NCBI GenBank assembly: GCA_014529385.2
Contig: CM043967.1
Span: 84,328,278 to 84,392,277, forward strand
Reading direction: 5' to 3'
Origin: Adiantum capillus-veneris
Lineage: Eukaryota; Streptophyta; Polypodiopsida; Polypodiales; Pteridaceae
DNA: 64,000 bases
The notes under the pieces are model-generated. The model was not told the DNA's origin. It worked only from the letters and a program-made list of their open reading frames with translations, and did not search any database. A program made the position numbers and the translations under genes. Shown one piece after another: positions 9,379 to 21,189 of this stretch (the stretch's first letter is position 1; each line of letters opens with the position of its first letter).

Positions 9379-10454
9379 CTCTTATCCATGCATTCAAAAC
9401 TATTCAATGATGAAAAAAACTTCTATCTAGAGCCATGTTTGCTTATGGAAGCAAGGATAAATACTCTAGACTTGTTAGAATGTGATAGACAGGATTTTTA
9501 GAGCACAACTGTTTAGCAAAATAGTATAAAAAATATGTTTTTTCTTCCAAAACTTTGCCAAGTATAGGGTAGAACATGTTACTATCCCTCATGGCAAGGA
9601 GATAATCATGTAAAGCATAGTGTGTAGCTAAGTTTTTAGAAAGACAGCTATTATAGCACATAGTTTAAAATTGAACAACTTACCTTGAAAAGTTCCTTCT
9701 AATGTTAGCAGATAAGACGTTCTCACGTGTTAGTGCTTCTCATGCATAACCGTTTCTTTCTTGAAAAAAGGATGCCTATTTTCTCTTTATGCATAGTATT
9801 ATGCATTTAGTAATGATAGTAAGCAAATGTTATTTCTCTGCAAAACTAACTGTTATGAATGTATGTAAGTGAAAATTGGTTAATAACACTTTGTATTCCA
9901 CATCAAGAAATATTAAATTATTAGGATATAGTGTTATTCAATTAGAGATGTATACTTGAGTCAATTAATTATATTTCCTCAGGAAGGAAAAAAAACCAAA
10001 AATTATGCAAAAAAAAGACAAAGTCGTCCACCTGAGAAGAGGAGGAAGAATCAACGGCTTTAGAATCCATTCGGTTTTCTGCCATGAGAGTTGGCATATA
10101 GATAAATTTGTATTTTGCAAGCTCCGAGATTGTGTGCTCACCCACAATTTTTTAAGTGTCTAGAGCTTTAGAGGTTTATAGTGTATTCAACTAACGGTGA
10201 TGACCAAGTGCTTAGGTAAATTTAAAGCAATGCATGCTCACTATTGCAAAGGGAATTTAACTTAATATTGACTTGACATTCTTGGACTGAAACTCTCAGA
10301 GTATTGAGAGCTCACTGCTGCGCAGTACAAGATGATTGAGTGTGTGAGCAGGTGCATGGTATGAAGCAAATTGTGTAGGCAAGTTAGCGAGTGGATATAT
10401 GTGTAGCAACTGCAAAGCACTACCTTGCAGGTAGCTCTTTAAGTAGCATGAGGA
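9379..10454. other. No recognisable feature
   Basis: AT-rich DNA with only short, composition-driven frames on both strands. No motif, long repeat or RNA gene identified. Confidence 0.45.
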
Positions 10455-10478
10455 GTGTGTATACGTGTGTGTTTGTGT
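10455..10478 (+). repeat. Impure TG-rich tract heading module copy b
   Basis: GTGTGTATACGTGTGTGTTTGTG lies 261 bp before a module copy, the same arrangement as at the other copies. Confidence 0.7.
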
Positions 10479-10738
10479 AGCTAATTTTACTTATATAATA
10501 AGACATAAATGAACTTTAGCGCTCAAAAGACAGTTGGCTTTAGAAAAAAGGCAATGATTAGTACAAAAACAACTCAATCTTAGAATTATCTTTGTACATG
10601 GCTATAAGAATGAATCTCATTCTAGTATACAATAATAATAACCCATCAAGGAAGTAATTTCCAAGTACTAGGAGCAAGTGAAGTCATGGACAGTCATTTG
10701 CTTCAAGCCAACAAATTCCAAGAAAGGATAGAGTCCTC

Positions 10739-10828
10739 ACCTGCATCCAATCAAACAAGACAACAGATACATAAGTCTTGAATGCGTTTTATAGGTGTTA
10801 TTTGACTTTATTAGTTGTTATCCATGTC
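10739..10828 (-). repeat. Dispersed ~90-bp module, copy b
   Basis: Ends are ACCTGCATCCAATCAAAC and TTAGTTGTTATCCATGTC. Both match the array copies and copy e at 46387, while the middle is diverged. On minus the sequence ends GGATGCAGGTGAGG, which reads like an exon end with a GT donor. Confidence 0.65.
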
Positions 10829-12719
10829 CAACTTACAACTTTTTAACTTTAAAATAGACGTCCAGAGTGTATATGTAATCCAGTTTTAATAAAGTATAAG
10901 ATGTGTGTATTTTATATCGATTTGAAAAAAATCTCTTGGATTAATGAACGTAATTATATGTGAGGTTCCTATAAAGCCCCATTTTTTAGACCTTTAAATA
11001 GATAATATATATATCATTCTGATCAAAAGGCCACAACCCCTTCTAATCAAAGTGTTTCAGGAAAAATCCCCCCCAAAAAAGTAAAAAATGTTCTGTAAGT
11101 TAAATGTTTAGTTTAAAGCATCTTTTTTCATTTTATGGTCTCCCACTTAGTGTCCAAGGAAATGTACCACTTGGCTGGCTATTTCCTTCAATTGTCACAT
11201 AATGTTTTGCAGAGATATTAGTCCTATGATACAGCTTTTAAATTATGCATGCTAGACAACCTGTTTATATTCCGATATGATGCTTTTCAAATATGTTTAC
11301 GTGCTTATTTATATGCCTTTGTACATGAATGCCGAACCCAGCATTTCGTATGTATAAGTATGCCAATACTCGACCCCATTCATGTCGATGTGTTATTCTT
11401 GTGTCGGTTATTCATAACCTATTGCTTGAACCTTCTACATGCATGTCTATTTATGTGGAACTTACTCTTTTTGTAACCCAACCGCATATGAGATTCTCTA
11501 ATTTGACTCTATGCATGTATATGTAAGTGCAAATCCACTAATTTTCAAGTGCATCCGTTACTTATGTACTTTATTAACGTAGATATGTCCTAATTTTGCG
11601 GCAGAGAGTAAAATAACTAGTGTATATGTCCCAGTTATTTCTCCCTTTATGTGTGTAAATATATCTGAAGACCCCTTTTCCTGTGCTTCTGCCAATGTGT
11701 GGTGTTTCGAGACGGGGAATTTGTCAATATGCTACGAGAACTTGTTGTGTATGTGTAGCTATACAAGCTACTTGTGTTAATACTTGATTTGTATACAGAT
11801 AGCACAAAAACCAATTGCGCTACTGGTGAGTGGGTGTGATAGTGCCGCTCGGTGTGGGTTTCAGAGCCTTATGCTATGCGTTGCAGAGAGAGTTTCTCAG
11901 GGTTGGTTTATTTCCATGTTGCGTATGCTTTTTTATAGCATTAGTGCACTGCACTGCGCCTTAACTGTGCCATATTGTCACTTTTTTGTTTGCAGTAGCA
12001 AGTTGCACCGGATTTTCTTAGGTGGTTGCTTGACCTTGCCAGCGATTTAGTTCTTTAAAGGCTACACTATTCTTGGAAAGCCTTAGGTAATAGATCCTAT
12101 GGGTAACCATAACTCATGGTACATTATTTTACCAGACCGTTTTAATACATACCAATTGTCTAAAAGTATGTCCATAGATAAAACACCGTGTTTTAACTAC
12201 TTTGTGTTGGTCTGTGTTTTACTGGGTAAATTTTGAACATATAACCATAAAAAAACTCAATTGCTATGTAAAAAAATGGTTTGGTTTCACTTATTACCGA
12301 AGGCAAGCTGTCTTTGTTTGGATTTTTACAACAGTATTTTGCTTTCGAAAAAACCAGTTTTGCACCTTAAAAATACCATGTTTTGTCACTGCAAGTGGAG
12401 ATTTTTTAATTACTTGAATGGTATACAATGCCAAAAAAAAAACCACGGGTTTAATGGTATAAAATGCCAAAAAAAACTTTATCCACAATGATTGACACTC
12501 AGAAGGAGTAAAATAATTTTTACACCTGTTATTTTGCACCCTGCATAACTGTTTCCAGCTTTATTATACAAAGGATCAGTTGGACTTTGTAAATAAAAAG
12601 TGTACACCGTCTGGAGGCATACTTTGTCAGCATTACCGTCCATCATTCTTCTGCGAGTGAAGTAGTTGCCTGTGTCATTTTTTCGATAAGCATCTCTCAT
12701 CAATAAGTATATCTCAAAT
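10829..12719. other. No recognisable feature
   Basis: About 1.9 kb of AT-rich DNA with several overlapping short frames on plus (11249-11526, 11784-12050, 12202-12491), rich in Cys, Phe and Tyr as expected from T-rich sequence. None resembles a known protein and no frame is supported by splice sites. Confidence 0.45.
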
Positions 12720-12788
12720 GTGTGTGTGTGTGTGTGCTTGTGTGTGAAATTGTGTGCTTTCTCTAACTGCAGCTTAGGTCCAATATAT

Positions 12789-12875
<87 letters not shown>
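12720..12875 (+). repeat. Two (TG)n tracts (12720-12737 and 12790-12875)
   Basis: A short impure TG run and a long perfect one of about 86 bp are separated by unique sequence containing CTAACTGCAGCTTAGG. On minus they give false HTHTHT reading frames. Confidence 0.95.
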
Positions 12876-12877
<2 letters not shown>

Positions 12878-12912
12878 CTGCCCTATCCCAAGCACCATAC
12901 ACAATGGGTCGA

Positions 12913-12941
12913 TAGTAGGCCCATTGTGAATGGGCCTACTA
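12913..12941. other. Perfect 12-bp inverted repeat (hairpin)
   Basis: Arms TAGTAGGCCCAT (12913-12924) and ATGGGCCTACTA (12930-12941) are perfect complements around a 5-nt loop, TGTGA. It lies just after the long (TG)n tract and near the 3' edge of the Penelope-like remnant. It could be a terminator-like or element-end structure; function unknown. Confidence 0.8.
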
Positions 12942-13157
12942 CCTAATTAGAGAGATGAGGTTAGTATGGATGAATTGTAAGCCAGGCCAGTCATTTTGAG
13001 AAAGAGTTTTTGTGATTTTGTTAATTATGTCACTTCTCTTGAGGCAAAATTTGTGAATAAGTAACTTGATATCTTCCCATGCTAAGAAGCAGTTAGGAGA
13101 AGAATATAAGATCAAATATAGGAGGCTGATGCAAGTACTAAGAGTAGCTTTATGAGG

Positions 13158-14605
13158 TCAATTACTGCTCTTTTTTATGAATTCTATTGGAAGGATATCT
13201 ACTAGGTCTTTCTTACAAGTAAACCATTGGTCATAGCCACCATTACATGGGTTATGAAGTGTAATTGTAAAGATAAGGAATTGTACCAAAGTAGAAAAGA
13301 ACCCAGATGATGTAGTAAACCCATGGCCATAAGTTGGTTCCATTTTTAGGCAGTTAGGGTAAATATGATTAATTTCTTCTGAGAATGTTTTATTGTTGAG
13401 ACTTAATATGTCATCCATATCTATAAGTGTGTTTGAATAGTAAAAGTTTATGGTAGTTGATTTTGTCACCCATGGTTTTGAGAAACCATTTGTATTTGAA
13501 GAAGGCTAAGTATAAATTACACATAAGAGGTGGGCAAGAAAAACCCATGAGAATGCATAGGCATTGGTTAAAGCATTGTCGTGTGAAGAGAATAGTGTAG
13601 TTATCAAGGACCCAAGATATATATTTAAATTTTTTTTCCTAATCGAATGTAAATGATGAGAAGATTGTGATTTCTTAATCCATCTAGGTTTTTTAGAGAG
13701 AGAAATGTAAAAAAACCCATTATTCTTAGCATGTTTAAAGACTAACTTAATCATTTGTAGTAGAACATCTTTCAGCCCTAATTCTCCTTCCCGAGGTATA
13801 TTCTCATAGCATTGAGTAATATGAACTGCTGTGAAGAGATGAAATATCTATTTGGGGAGGTTAAGAGTAACTTCAGTGGAGTTTTTTACTAGCCAAAAAG
13901 GGTTATAGCGTATTTGGAGAAAGTTAGTGCATATTTTTTGTTTAGATGCACAGACAGATTCAAATTTTAGAAGTACAAGGTCAAGGCAAAGGGTGATATC
14001 TTTGGTAATGTTAGTAAAAATACCATTTGAGGCATCGGATATCCATCTGAATTTATGCTTGTGTAGTTTATAGGTGGAAAAAAGTACTAGAAGTTTGGTA
14101 TCTTGCAGAGATGTTTGGAAATCTTATTAGTGACCTCACACAGAGAAGTATTTAACGGTGTGAATTCTTTCCCAGATACCCGAAGTAAGCTGCTTTATAA
14201 GCCATATTTTTGCACAAAAGAGTGGGACAGTTGGAGCTTTTATCCAGCCCTACTATAAACCAATCTTGTGAAAGCTTCTGAAATTCAACTGCAAGTTGTG
14301 GTGTGATCCATGAACTTTTAGAAGACAACCATTTATATGGTATAAGCGAGATTTTTGGAAAAACAAATCGTTCAACTAATTTTTCTAAGTCCAGTAGGAT
14401 TGTCTTCTCCAGTCAGTACTGACAAGGTTAGTTAAATAGCTAAGTAAAGCTAATAGGGCAAGATATGGGTTTTTAGGGAAAATCGGTATGTGATTAAGTC
14501 CTTTAGCAAGATTTTTTTGGACTGTGGCATTTTTAACTAAATCAAGGTTACAAGTACATACGTGCCTACCATAAGTATTAAAATATTTACAAAAAGGGAT
14601 ATATT
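13158..14605 (-). pseudogene. Penelope-like reverse transcriptase pseudogene, 3' (C-terminal) part
   Basis: Read from high to low coordinates, this part shows IPIFPKNPYLALLALLSYL near the LTR, then DWFIVGLDKSSNCPTLLCKN (14.2 kb; family pattern VPxDKAxNNxxxxCK). Next comes LIKLVFKHAKNNGFFY, followed by RQCFNQCLCILMGFSCPPLM (about 13.53-13.6 kb; family pattern RQxxGIPMGTNxxPxLANLYL). The YxDD box reads MDDILSLNNKTFSEEINHIYP (MDD at 13410-13418). These are the palm motifs of Penelope-like and related reverse transcriptases. Frameshifts and stops break it. Its N-terminal part continues at 23376-23905, beyond the inserted gypsy element. No GIY-YIG endonuclease was recognised. Confidence 0.75.
14601..14605 (+). 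repeat. Left target-site duplication of the chromovirus (ATATT)
   Basis: ATATT directly precedes the LTR start TGTCATAAAA. The same five bases occur at 23375-23379, where the first A overlaps the terminal CA of the right LTR. The alternative reading is TATTT at 14602-14606 and 23376-23380. Either gives the 5-bp duplication usual for Ty3/gypsy integrase. Confidence 0.75.
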
Positions 14606-16223
14606 TGTCATAAAATATAATCTCTAATATCTAACCAACCCAAATGATTTTCTCATATTAAATTGATCACTTAATGTGGGAGAATAAACAGGAACAAGTG
14701 TTAAGATATAGACATGTGCTTATAGATCTATCTAAACACGGGGCCAATGGTAAAGGGGCCCAAATGAGAGATGGTCTATCAAAGAGCAGGGCTAAAAAAT
14801 GGAGCATAATACCTTAGGGTTAGATTCATTGAAGACCTCCAATAATGTGTGTAAAAGGCCTTTGACCTTAGGTAAGCTAGGGCTAAGCTTGAGGCGCAGG
14901 AACCCGACCCAGCTTGAGGTGCTTGTCCTGCTTGTCATGCTTGATGACTGAGGTGCTTGATGCTTGAGGTGCTTGAGATGCTTGAGGTGCTTAATTATTG
15001 AGATGCTTGAGGTGCTTGACATGCTTGAGATGCTAGGGTTGCACTTGAGGTGAGAACCCAACCCAAGCTTAAAGTGTTTATGAGCCAAGCTTGTGGTGGG
15101 AATTGGGCCTATGCATGAGGGGCTTGAGGTGTCAAAAAGTCAAAGATTCAATCCCTACAAGGAGGGGGCGAGCCCTACATGAGGGGGGATGAGAGAGAAC
15201 ACCCACACACTCACACAACGCATGCATGGTACAAAGAAAGCAAAAGGGACACTTATCAAGTTCCTCCTCATGTTGCCCTCATGGTGTGCCTGAAGCCTAT
15301 TGGTTGGCCACCTAAGGGGTCCAATAATAATTTAGGAGATTTAATTAAATGATTTAGCATTTATCTAGCCCTCTCTCTCAAAGGGGAAAGGAGAACACTT
15401 GTCTCAAGGCTACCCTTGCTGCTTGTGATTGGCTAGGCCTAGAGGGGTCCAATGAGCTTCAAGCATGAGCTACAAGGGGGGTCAACCTTAGCAAGCTAGG
15501 GGGTTGCTTAGGGGGTATACTCACCCACACACACTCACAAACACTCTCATTGTGTGCTATTCAAAGTGCAAGAGCTCCCTCTCCTTCTCCAAGCAAGTAG
15601 AGGTTGAGAGCCTACACCAACACTCTTGGATATGGAGTGAAAATCCAGCCAAGAGCCATGCTTCAATGCTTGGCTTTCCATCTCCTTCTTCTTCATTACT
15701 ATGCTATTATGTATGCTAGCAACAAGAGGTATGATAAGTGAGGAACTAATTCTTTCTCCTACGAAATGTTTCTTCTTCCTCTTCCCTACCCTCATTCCCT
15801 GCTAGCTCTCTCCACCTTCGAAGGTGTTTGAGGTCTTGGGACTGAGGCTTTAGGATAGTTAAAGCGTTCTTCAAGTTTATGTTATGCTTGTGATGCATGA
15901 AGCTTTCCATCTTCATTGCATCACCTAGGTCACAAGGAACACAAAGATTGTATTGTAACAAGTCTCTCTTAATGGGAGAAATCATAATACAAATGCCTAT
16001 TGGAGGGGGGACCACCGGCTCCACATAAATCCGGTCCTCAACTGTTGTCATGTTCTCTAAATTCTCTCTCTTGCAAAAGTATTGTTCATGCCAAGTTAAC
16101 TAATTTCTATGAATATGTTGCTATCTTCAATTATGTTCACCCGCTATGCTCACAAAGTCATTTCTCAAAAGTACTCTCATTAATTTCCGCTACTCTCAAA
16201 TTAAATAGGCCAATTCCATTACA
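14606..16223 (+). mobile_element. 5' LTR of the Ty3/gypsy chromovirus
   Basis: It starts TGTCATAAAATATAAT and ends CCATTACA. A near-identical copy at 21758-23375 has the same length by my coordinates (1,618 bp). The tRNA-Met primer-binding site follows one base later. The interior includes a minisatellite zone rich in GCTTGAGGTGCTTGA (about 14890-15040), where the two LTRs differ by indels. By eye the LTRs differ at a few percent of positions, so insertion is old but not ancient. Small open frames inside the LTR are incidental. Confidence 0.9.
14890..15045 (+). repeat. GCTTGAGGT-type minisatellite inside the 5' LTR
   Basis: Imperfect tandem copies of GCTTGAGGT, GCTTGAGAT and GCTTGATG (9-15 bp) occur here. 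The 3' LTR counterpart (about 22040-22180) has fewer copies, showing slippage since insertion. Confidence 0.8.
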
Positions 16224-16224
16224 T

Positions 16225-16236
16225 TGGTATCAGAGC
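16225..16236 (+). other. Primer-binding site (initiator tRNA-Met type)
   Basis: TGGTATCAGAGC lies one base after the 5' LTR end. It is the standard plant primer-binding site complementary to the 3' end of initiator tRNA-Met, used for minus-strand DNA priming. Confidence 0.93.
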
Positions 16237-16618
16237 ATTTGGTTTCTCTTTTCTTGCTTAAGAAGAGAGGTCCTTAAGTAGCCTATAAATGGTTGATGTT
16301 GTTAATTATATTAGGGTAAGTGGAACTGGGATCTATTATCGGTTTTGTTGAGCCCACTATGTGGGGGATGGTGCACACCTCGGGAGCTTTGGAGTTAATA
16401 ATGGAGTCTTTTTAGACTTGCCTACGGCTTTACCATTATTGAGCCATAAGAAGTCCGAAAGGAGCTAGCCCTCGGTATGTTAGACCTACTCTATAATTTA
16501 CCACTTTGAGCCGTGGATGTAGATACTTAAGAGCCGATTTTCAAAGGCTAAGAGGAGTGGCAACTAAGGTTTTGAATTGCCAAAGCATACACTAAGTACA
16601 TACATAAATTTTGTTAAC

Positions 16619-17674
16619 ATGGCTGACAATAATCAAGAGAGTAGAATGAACATTGATAGCTTTGATTTTGCACATGAAGGTGCCAATGATGATGCTCCCA
16701 TGTTTGTGAACTATCTCGTCACTAGGTTGCAGCAAGCTATGGGCAACCCTGCTTTGCAAGACAAAGTTACTCAACATCTTCATGCTTATGGAATTTCCCT
16801 TCCTCTCCAAGAGGAGAAAGAGCTTAGGAGGCCTCTTGAAGAGACCCCCAAAAGAAGACTCTCTCCCATTCGAGAGGAGGAATCCAAAGAGCAAGAAATC
16901 AATGAAAGTTTAAGTTCCTCTGAAGATTTGGCTCCACGAAGACGGTGGTCTAGACGATCGCCCACTCCTCCCAAGAGGAAAATATCAACACATAGTCCTT
17001 CTCCTCATCACTCTGAAAGGCAAGAGAGGAAACAAAGGAAGAAAAGGGCTAGGAAGAGGTCACCCTCTTCTCCTTCTTCTTCACCTTCCTCCTCTTCCGA
17101 CGAAAGTTATGGCTATTTTCCTAGAGAATACAAGAAGGGAGGACATCGCAAATCATTTCTTGCATGGCGAAGGTCACAAAAGCTAAAGAAGTTCAAGGAG
17201 GGAGGAAAGAGTATCTCTTTTCTCACCTATGATGGCACCTTTGGTGCTACCGACAAAGTGTTGGCCTTCATCCAGCAATTTGATGCGGCCTTTGGAGACG
17301 AGGGCTTCACAGAGTCCTCCAAGCTACGCCATGTAGCTATGCACTTCCAAAAATCAGCTCGTCAATGGTGGGCTAGCCTTTGTGGCAATGGTGAAGCCCC
17401 AAAGACATGGAAAACTCTACGAGTTTCCATCATGAAGCAATTCCTTGCAACCGATGCAAAAGAAAAAGTGCTTACTGAATGGCGCAGCTTGAAGCTTCTC
17501 TCTCATGAGTCTATCCACAAGTACATAGACAAGTTTTGGGATTTACATCTCAAGTCTACTGTCTTTCAAAAGATAGACTTTTCCGAGCAAAGGCAGCAAT
17601 TCTGTGCGGGATTACCTAAAGAGATGGCCGAATACATCAACTCTCAACGGCCTGGTACTATTAGAGCGAAGTAA
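16619..17674 (+). pseudogene. Chromovirus gag (capsid), frameshifted at the 3' end
   Basis: Gag packages the element's RNA into virus-like particles. The frame is open from ATG 16619 (AACATGGCT context, MADNNQESRMN) for 352 codons; an upstream in-phase ATG at 16577 is less likely. Residues about 60-190 form a basic Ser/Arg-rich linker. The retrotransposon gag domain follows (SFLTYDGTFGATDKVLAFIQ, then ARQWWASL and KEKVLTEWRSLK, ending in GLPKEMAEYI). The frame then shifts at about 17665. The zinc knuckle lies downstream in another frame together with the protease. Intact gag would continue through that knuckle, so this copy is broken. Confidence 0.85.
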
Positions 17675-18690
17675 TCCATCACACCATGGTTGCTTCATGC
17701 ATCAATTTCCATAAAGGGGCTAGATGTAATGTCAAGCCCATTTAAAACAAAGACAAAAATGATGCAAAGGGGAAAACCAATGTTCGAAATACTTCCCAAG
17801 TCACTTCCAGCAACAACAACAATCGGTCCAAGGAGAAGGGAGTTTACAAAGGTAAAAACAAACTCTCTCCTGCAGAGATTGAAGATTTTCGCAAGGACCA
17901 TAAGTGTTTCAAGTGTGGGGAGCAAGGACATGGCTATCGTTCTTGCCCCAAGAAGAATACTCGCAATGAGACTCCTAGGGCTTCCACCATCAAAGCTTCA
18001 AAAGAGGATGCTCATTGCAAAGGATCATCACTTTCCTATGCTTGGGGAAAGGTAAGAGAGCATGATGCTTTCATCTTGTTTGACCCTAGCTCTACTCTTA
18101 ACTTCATATCAACGGAGTTGGCCACCAAGTTGGGCATTCAAGCTTTTGAGATGGGAGATATAGTAGTGGCTGATGCAGCTTTCAAGGGACAACAAGCCTC
18201 TGTTACTCCCTTGATTGGGAAGTTGAGGCTTCATGTCCAAAGCTATGTCGACAAAGAAGACTTCTTCATCTCTCCTCTCCAACATGAGGATGTTATCCTA
18301 GGGGCACCATGGTTTGATCGCATGGCTGCCAACATGAAGTTCCCTGAAAGGAGAATCTACTTCACCTACAGGGGAAAGAAGATGTATATAGATGCTAGTG
18401 AGCGTGGTCGCACTATTCCACTTGTAAATCCTCTTGCTTTTGATAAGTCAATGAAGAGCTCAGTTTCTGCGTACATGATTTTTGTCAAAGTGTCTCTAAA
18501 AGATACTAATGTTTCATCAAATGTAAATGGTAGGAATCAAGAAGAGTTAGACTTGTCTAATTTTCTAAAAGGATTCCAAGATGTGTTCATCGATGATATC
18601 CCTATGGACTTACCTCCAAAACGAGGGGATGATGACCATCGCATTGAGCTCCTTCCTAGAAGCTCACCACCTAACAAGCCTCCTTATTGA
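17675..18690 (+). pseudogene. Chromovirus zinc knuckle and aspartic protease, broken
   Basis: The frame carries a zinc knuckle CFKCGEQGHGYRSC (17905-17946, C-x2-C-x4-H-x4-C), which binds RNA, then the protease. The protease catalytic Asp is at 18082 in FDPSSTLNFIS. Active relatives have D-S/T/P-G, so Gly is replaced by Ser here and the site is probably inactive. EDVILGAPWF follows, matching the hydrophobic-Gly motif that closes the domain. A TAA at 17743 interrupts the part before the knuckle, and a TGA at 18688 separates protease from reverse transcriptase in what should be one pol frame. Confidence 0.85.
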
Positions 18691-19527
18691 GTCTCACAAG
18701 CTCAAAAAGAGGAGATCATGAGGCAAGTACAAGAGCTGGTAGACAAAGGGATGGTGAGGCCTAGTTCCTCTCCCTTTTGTTCTCCAGTCCTTTTAGTGCA
18801 AAAGAAATATGGTACATACCGTATGTGTGTGGACTATCGAGCACTAAACCATATCACTATCAAAAACAGATTTCTCGTACCTCGGGTAGAAGATTTGTTT
18901 GATAAGCTACAAGGCTCTACCTCCTTCAGTAGGATTGACCTTAAGAGTGGCTATCATCAAATAAGGATAGTGGATGAAGATATCTTAAAGACCGCGTTTC
19001 GCACAACGTTTGGTCTTTATGAATATCTAGTCATGTCTTTTTGGCTTGACTAATGCACCAGTTACGTTCAATCGTTTGATGGAGAAAATTTGTAGACCAT
19101 ACCGCAAATTCACTGGAGTGTTCTTTGATGATATCATCATCTACTCCAAGTCTTTGGAGGAACATAAGCAACATCTCCAAGTGATTTTTCAAGCATTGAG
19201 GGAGAACAAGCTTTTCTCAACCAAAAGAAAAGCGAATTCTTCCTTCAAGAGATTCAATACCTAGGTCATATTATCTCTAAAGATGGTATCCAAATGGATC
19301 CATCGAAGTTAGAGGTAATAAAAGCATGGCCTAACCCAAGAAATCTACATGAGCTAAGAAGCTTTGTTGGTATGTGCGCATAATATAGACGTTTCATAGC
19401 AAAATTCTCTCAAGTAGCAGGACCACTACACGACTTAACTAAGAAGAACGTTAAGTTTGTATGGACTGCTAAGGAGCAAAATGCTTTTGAAAAGCTCAAA
19501 GAGAAGCTTACTTCCCAACCAGTCCTC
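18691..19527 (+). pseudogene. Chromovirus reverse transcriptase, frameshifted
   Basis: Motifs appear in order. [20 protein letters not shown] and [15 protein letters not shown] come first, then [13 protein letters not shown] (catalytic Asp). The stretch after LYEYLVMSF is displaced by an extra base in a T run (about 19035-19040). The next frame has APVTF and then VFFDDIIIYSKS (FFDD at 19121-19132, catalytic pair). A second frameshift at about 19215 moves the QYLGHIIS...PSKLEVIKAW connection into another frame, and a TAA lies at about 19381. The RT would copy element RNA into DNA; this copy cannot make an intact enzyme. Confidence 0.9.
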
Positions 19528-19899
19528 GTGCTTTCGGATCTCTCAAAGCCATTTGAGGTCCAATGTGATGCTTGTGGTGATTGCCTTGGAGCAGTTTTCC
19601 TTCAAGAAGGGCATGCCATAGCATATAAGAGTCGAAGGCTCAATATTGATGAACGATTCTTGGGCATTTATGAGAAGGAGATTTTAGTTGTTCTACATGC
19701 CCTAGACACATGGAAGCACTACCTATTGCGGACTCCATTTATCCTACGAACCGACCACCAAAGTCTCAAGTATTTCATGACACAAACCAAGCTTTCCGAC
19801 AAACAAATGAGGTGGGCAAATTTTCTTTCGCAATTTAATTTCCATATTGCTCACATAGCTCGTAAGCACAATCAAGTGGCCGATGCACTTTCACGATGA
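19528..19899 (+). pseudogene. Chromovirus RNase H
   Basis: The 123-codon open stretch begins at SDLSKPFEVQCDACGDCLGA, where D-A-(C/S) holds the first catalytic Asp. It continues through the Glu-bearing NIDERFLGIYEKEILVV helix, the TDHQSL block and the terminal QVADALSR. A TGA directly after LSR closes it, although pol should continue into integrase. Order and spacing fit Ty3/gypsy RNase H. Confidence 0.9.
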
Positions 19900-21189
19900 T
19901 CCAAAGTTAATGCGGTGTCTATAGCTACTCACAATGATCTATCCCCTATGATAGATGAGTATGCTACTAACCCTAACTTTAGAGACATAATGTCAGCCCT
20001 TGCTTTGGGGAAGAAAGAGGAACCATTCACCTTGCAGGATGGTTATCTTCTCCATGTCAATAGGCTATGTGTTACCCATTCCCTTCGTGAGAAAGTTATG
20101 TATGAATCCCATGCTCCTCCATATGCGGGGCATAGAGGTATTCAACCTACTCTCCGAGGAGTAGAGACGTACTTCTATTGGCCTACAATGAAAGTGGACA
20201 TACAAGAGTATGTTTCAAAATGTGTAGTATGCCAAAAGACCAAGTATGATAGAGGGAAGCAACCTGGATTACTCTAGCCATTGCCTATCCCAAATTCACC
20301 ATGGGAGAGTATATCCATGGATTTCATCTTTGGATTACCCAAGTCTATCCATGGGAATACAGGTATATGCACAATAGTTGACAGGTTTAGCAAGCAAGCA
20401 CATTTTATTCCTGTCAAAAAGACTATTAAGGCACATCAAATGGAAACTCTCTTCATATCTCAAATTTTCAAGCACCATGGATTACCCACATCCATCGTGC
20501 AGATAGAGATCCTAGAATGACCAGTAATTTCTGGAAAGGTCTTTTTGAAAATCTAGGAACAAGATTGAATTTCTCTTCGGCCTATCACCCACAAATGGAC
20601 GGCCAAAGTGAGATAGCCAATCTTACGATACTCGATCTACTCAAGACTTATGTTACGGAAGTAGATCAACGCTCACAATGGGAAAAGTACTTACCTCTTG
20701 TAGAGTATGCCTACAATAATACTGTACATACTTCTACGGGAAAATCACCTTTTGAGATCATTGAGGGAAGACCTAAAAGTCCCTTGCTACTCAAAGTACA
20801 TGGGAAGATCTTCGTCGTCGATGAGTATAGCCGTGACCTACAAGAATCTTTTCAAAAGATTAAGGAGGCTATATCCATCTCTCAACAAAGGCAAAAATCT
20901 GTTGCTGATAAGCACAGAAGAGCCTTAATGTTCAAAGAAAATGATTGGGTCTTACTCAAGTTTTCTAAGGCTCGATTAAGGCAAACGACGGGCAAAAATC
21001 CTACGGGCCATCAAAAGTATTATGCCAAACTAGCAAAAAGATACTATGGTCCTTTCCAAATCTTGAAGCCCATCAATGAGACGGCTTATCAACTCAAGTT
21101 GCCCAACCATTGGTTCATACACAATGCCTTTCATGTAAGCCTACTTAAGCCCTACAAAGGAGAGCCACCAACTGAACCAATTATTGAAG
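19900..21189 (+). pseudogene. Chromovirus integrase, with a stop and a frameshift
   Basis: Integrase inserts the cDNA into the genome. The HHCC zinc site is visible (H in YESHAPPYAGHRG, then CVVCQKTK). The catalytic triad can be placed at Asp 20320-20322 (SMDFIFGLP), Asp 20502-20504 (DRDPRMTS, after a +1 shift) and Glu 20610-20612 (MDGQSE). A TAG at 20275 splits the zinc domain from the core, and the shift near 20500 splits the core. The C-terminal domain continues (VLLKFSKARLRQ, FHVSLLKPYKG). Confidence 0.9.

Noticed and set aside
10829-12719. Candidate mitochondrial or membrane protein genes (hydrophobic frames at 11249-12491)
   Set aside because: Hydrophobic Phe/Cys/Tyr composition is what T-rich DNA gives; frames overlap, are short and have no motif or splice support.
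15504-15795. Open frames inside the chromovirus LTRs (also 22663-22954)
   Set aside because: They lie in LTR sequence, overlap frames on the opposite strand, and are kept in both LTRs only because the LTRs are copies of each other.
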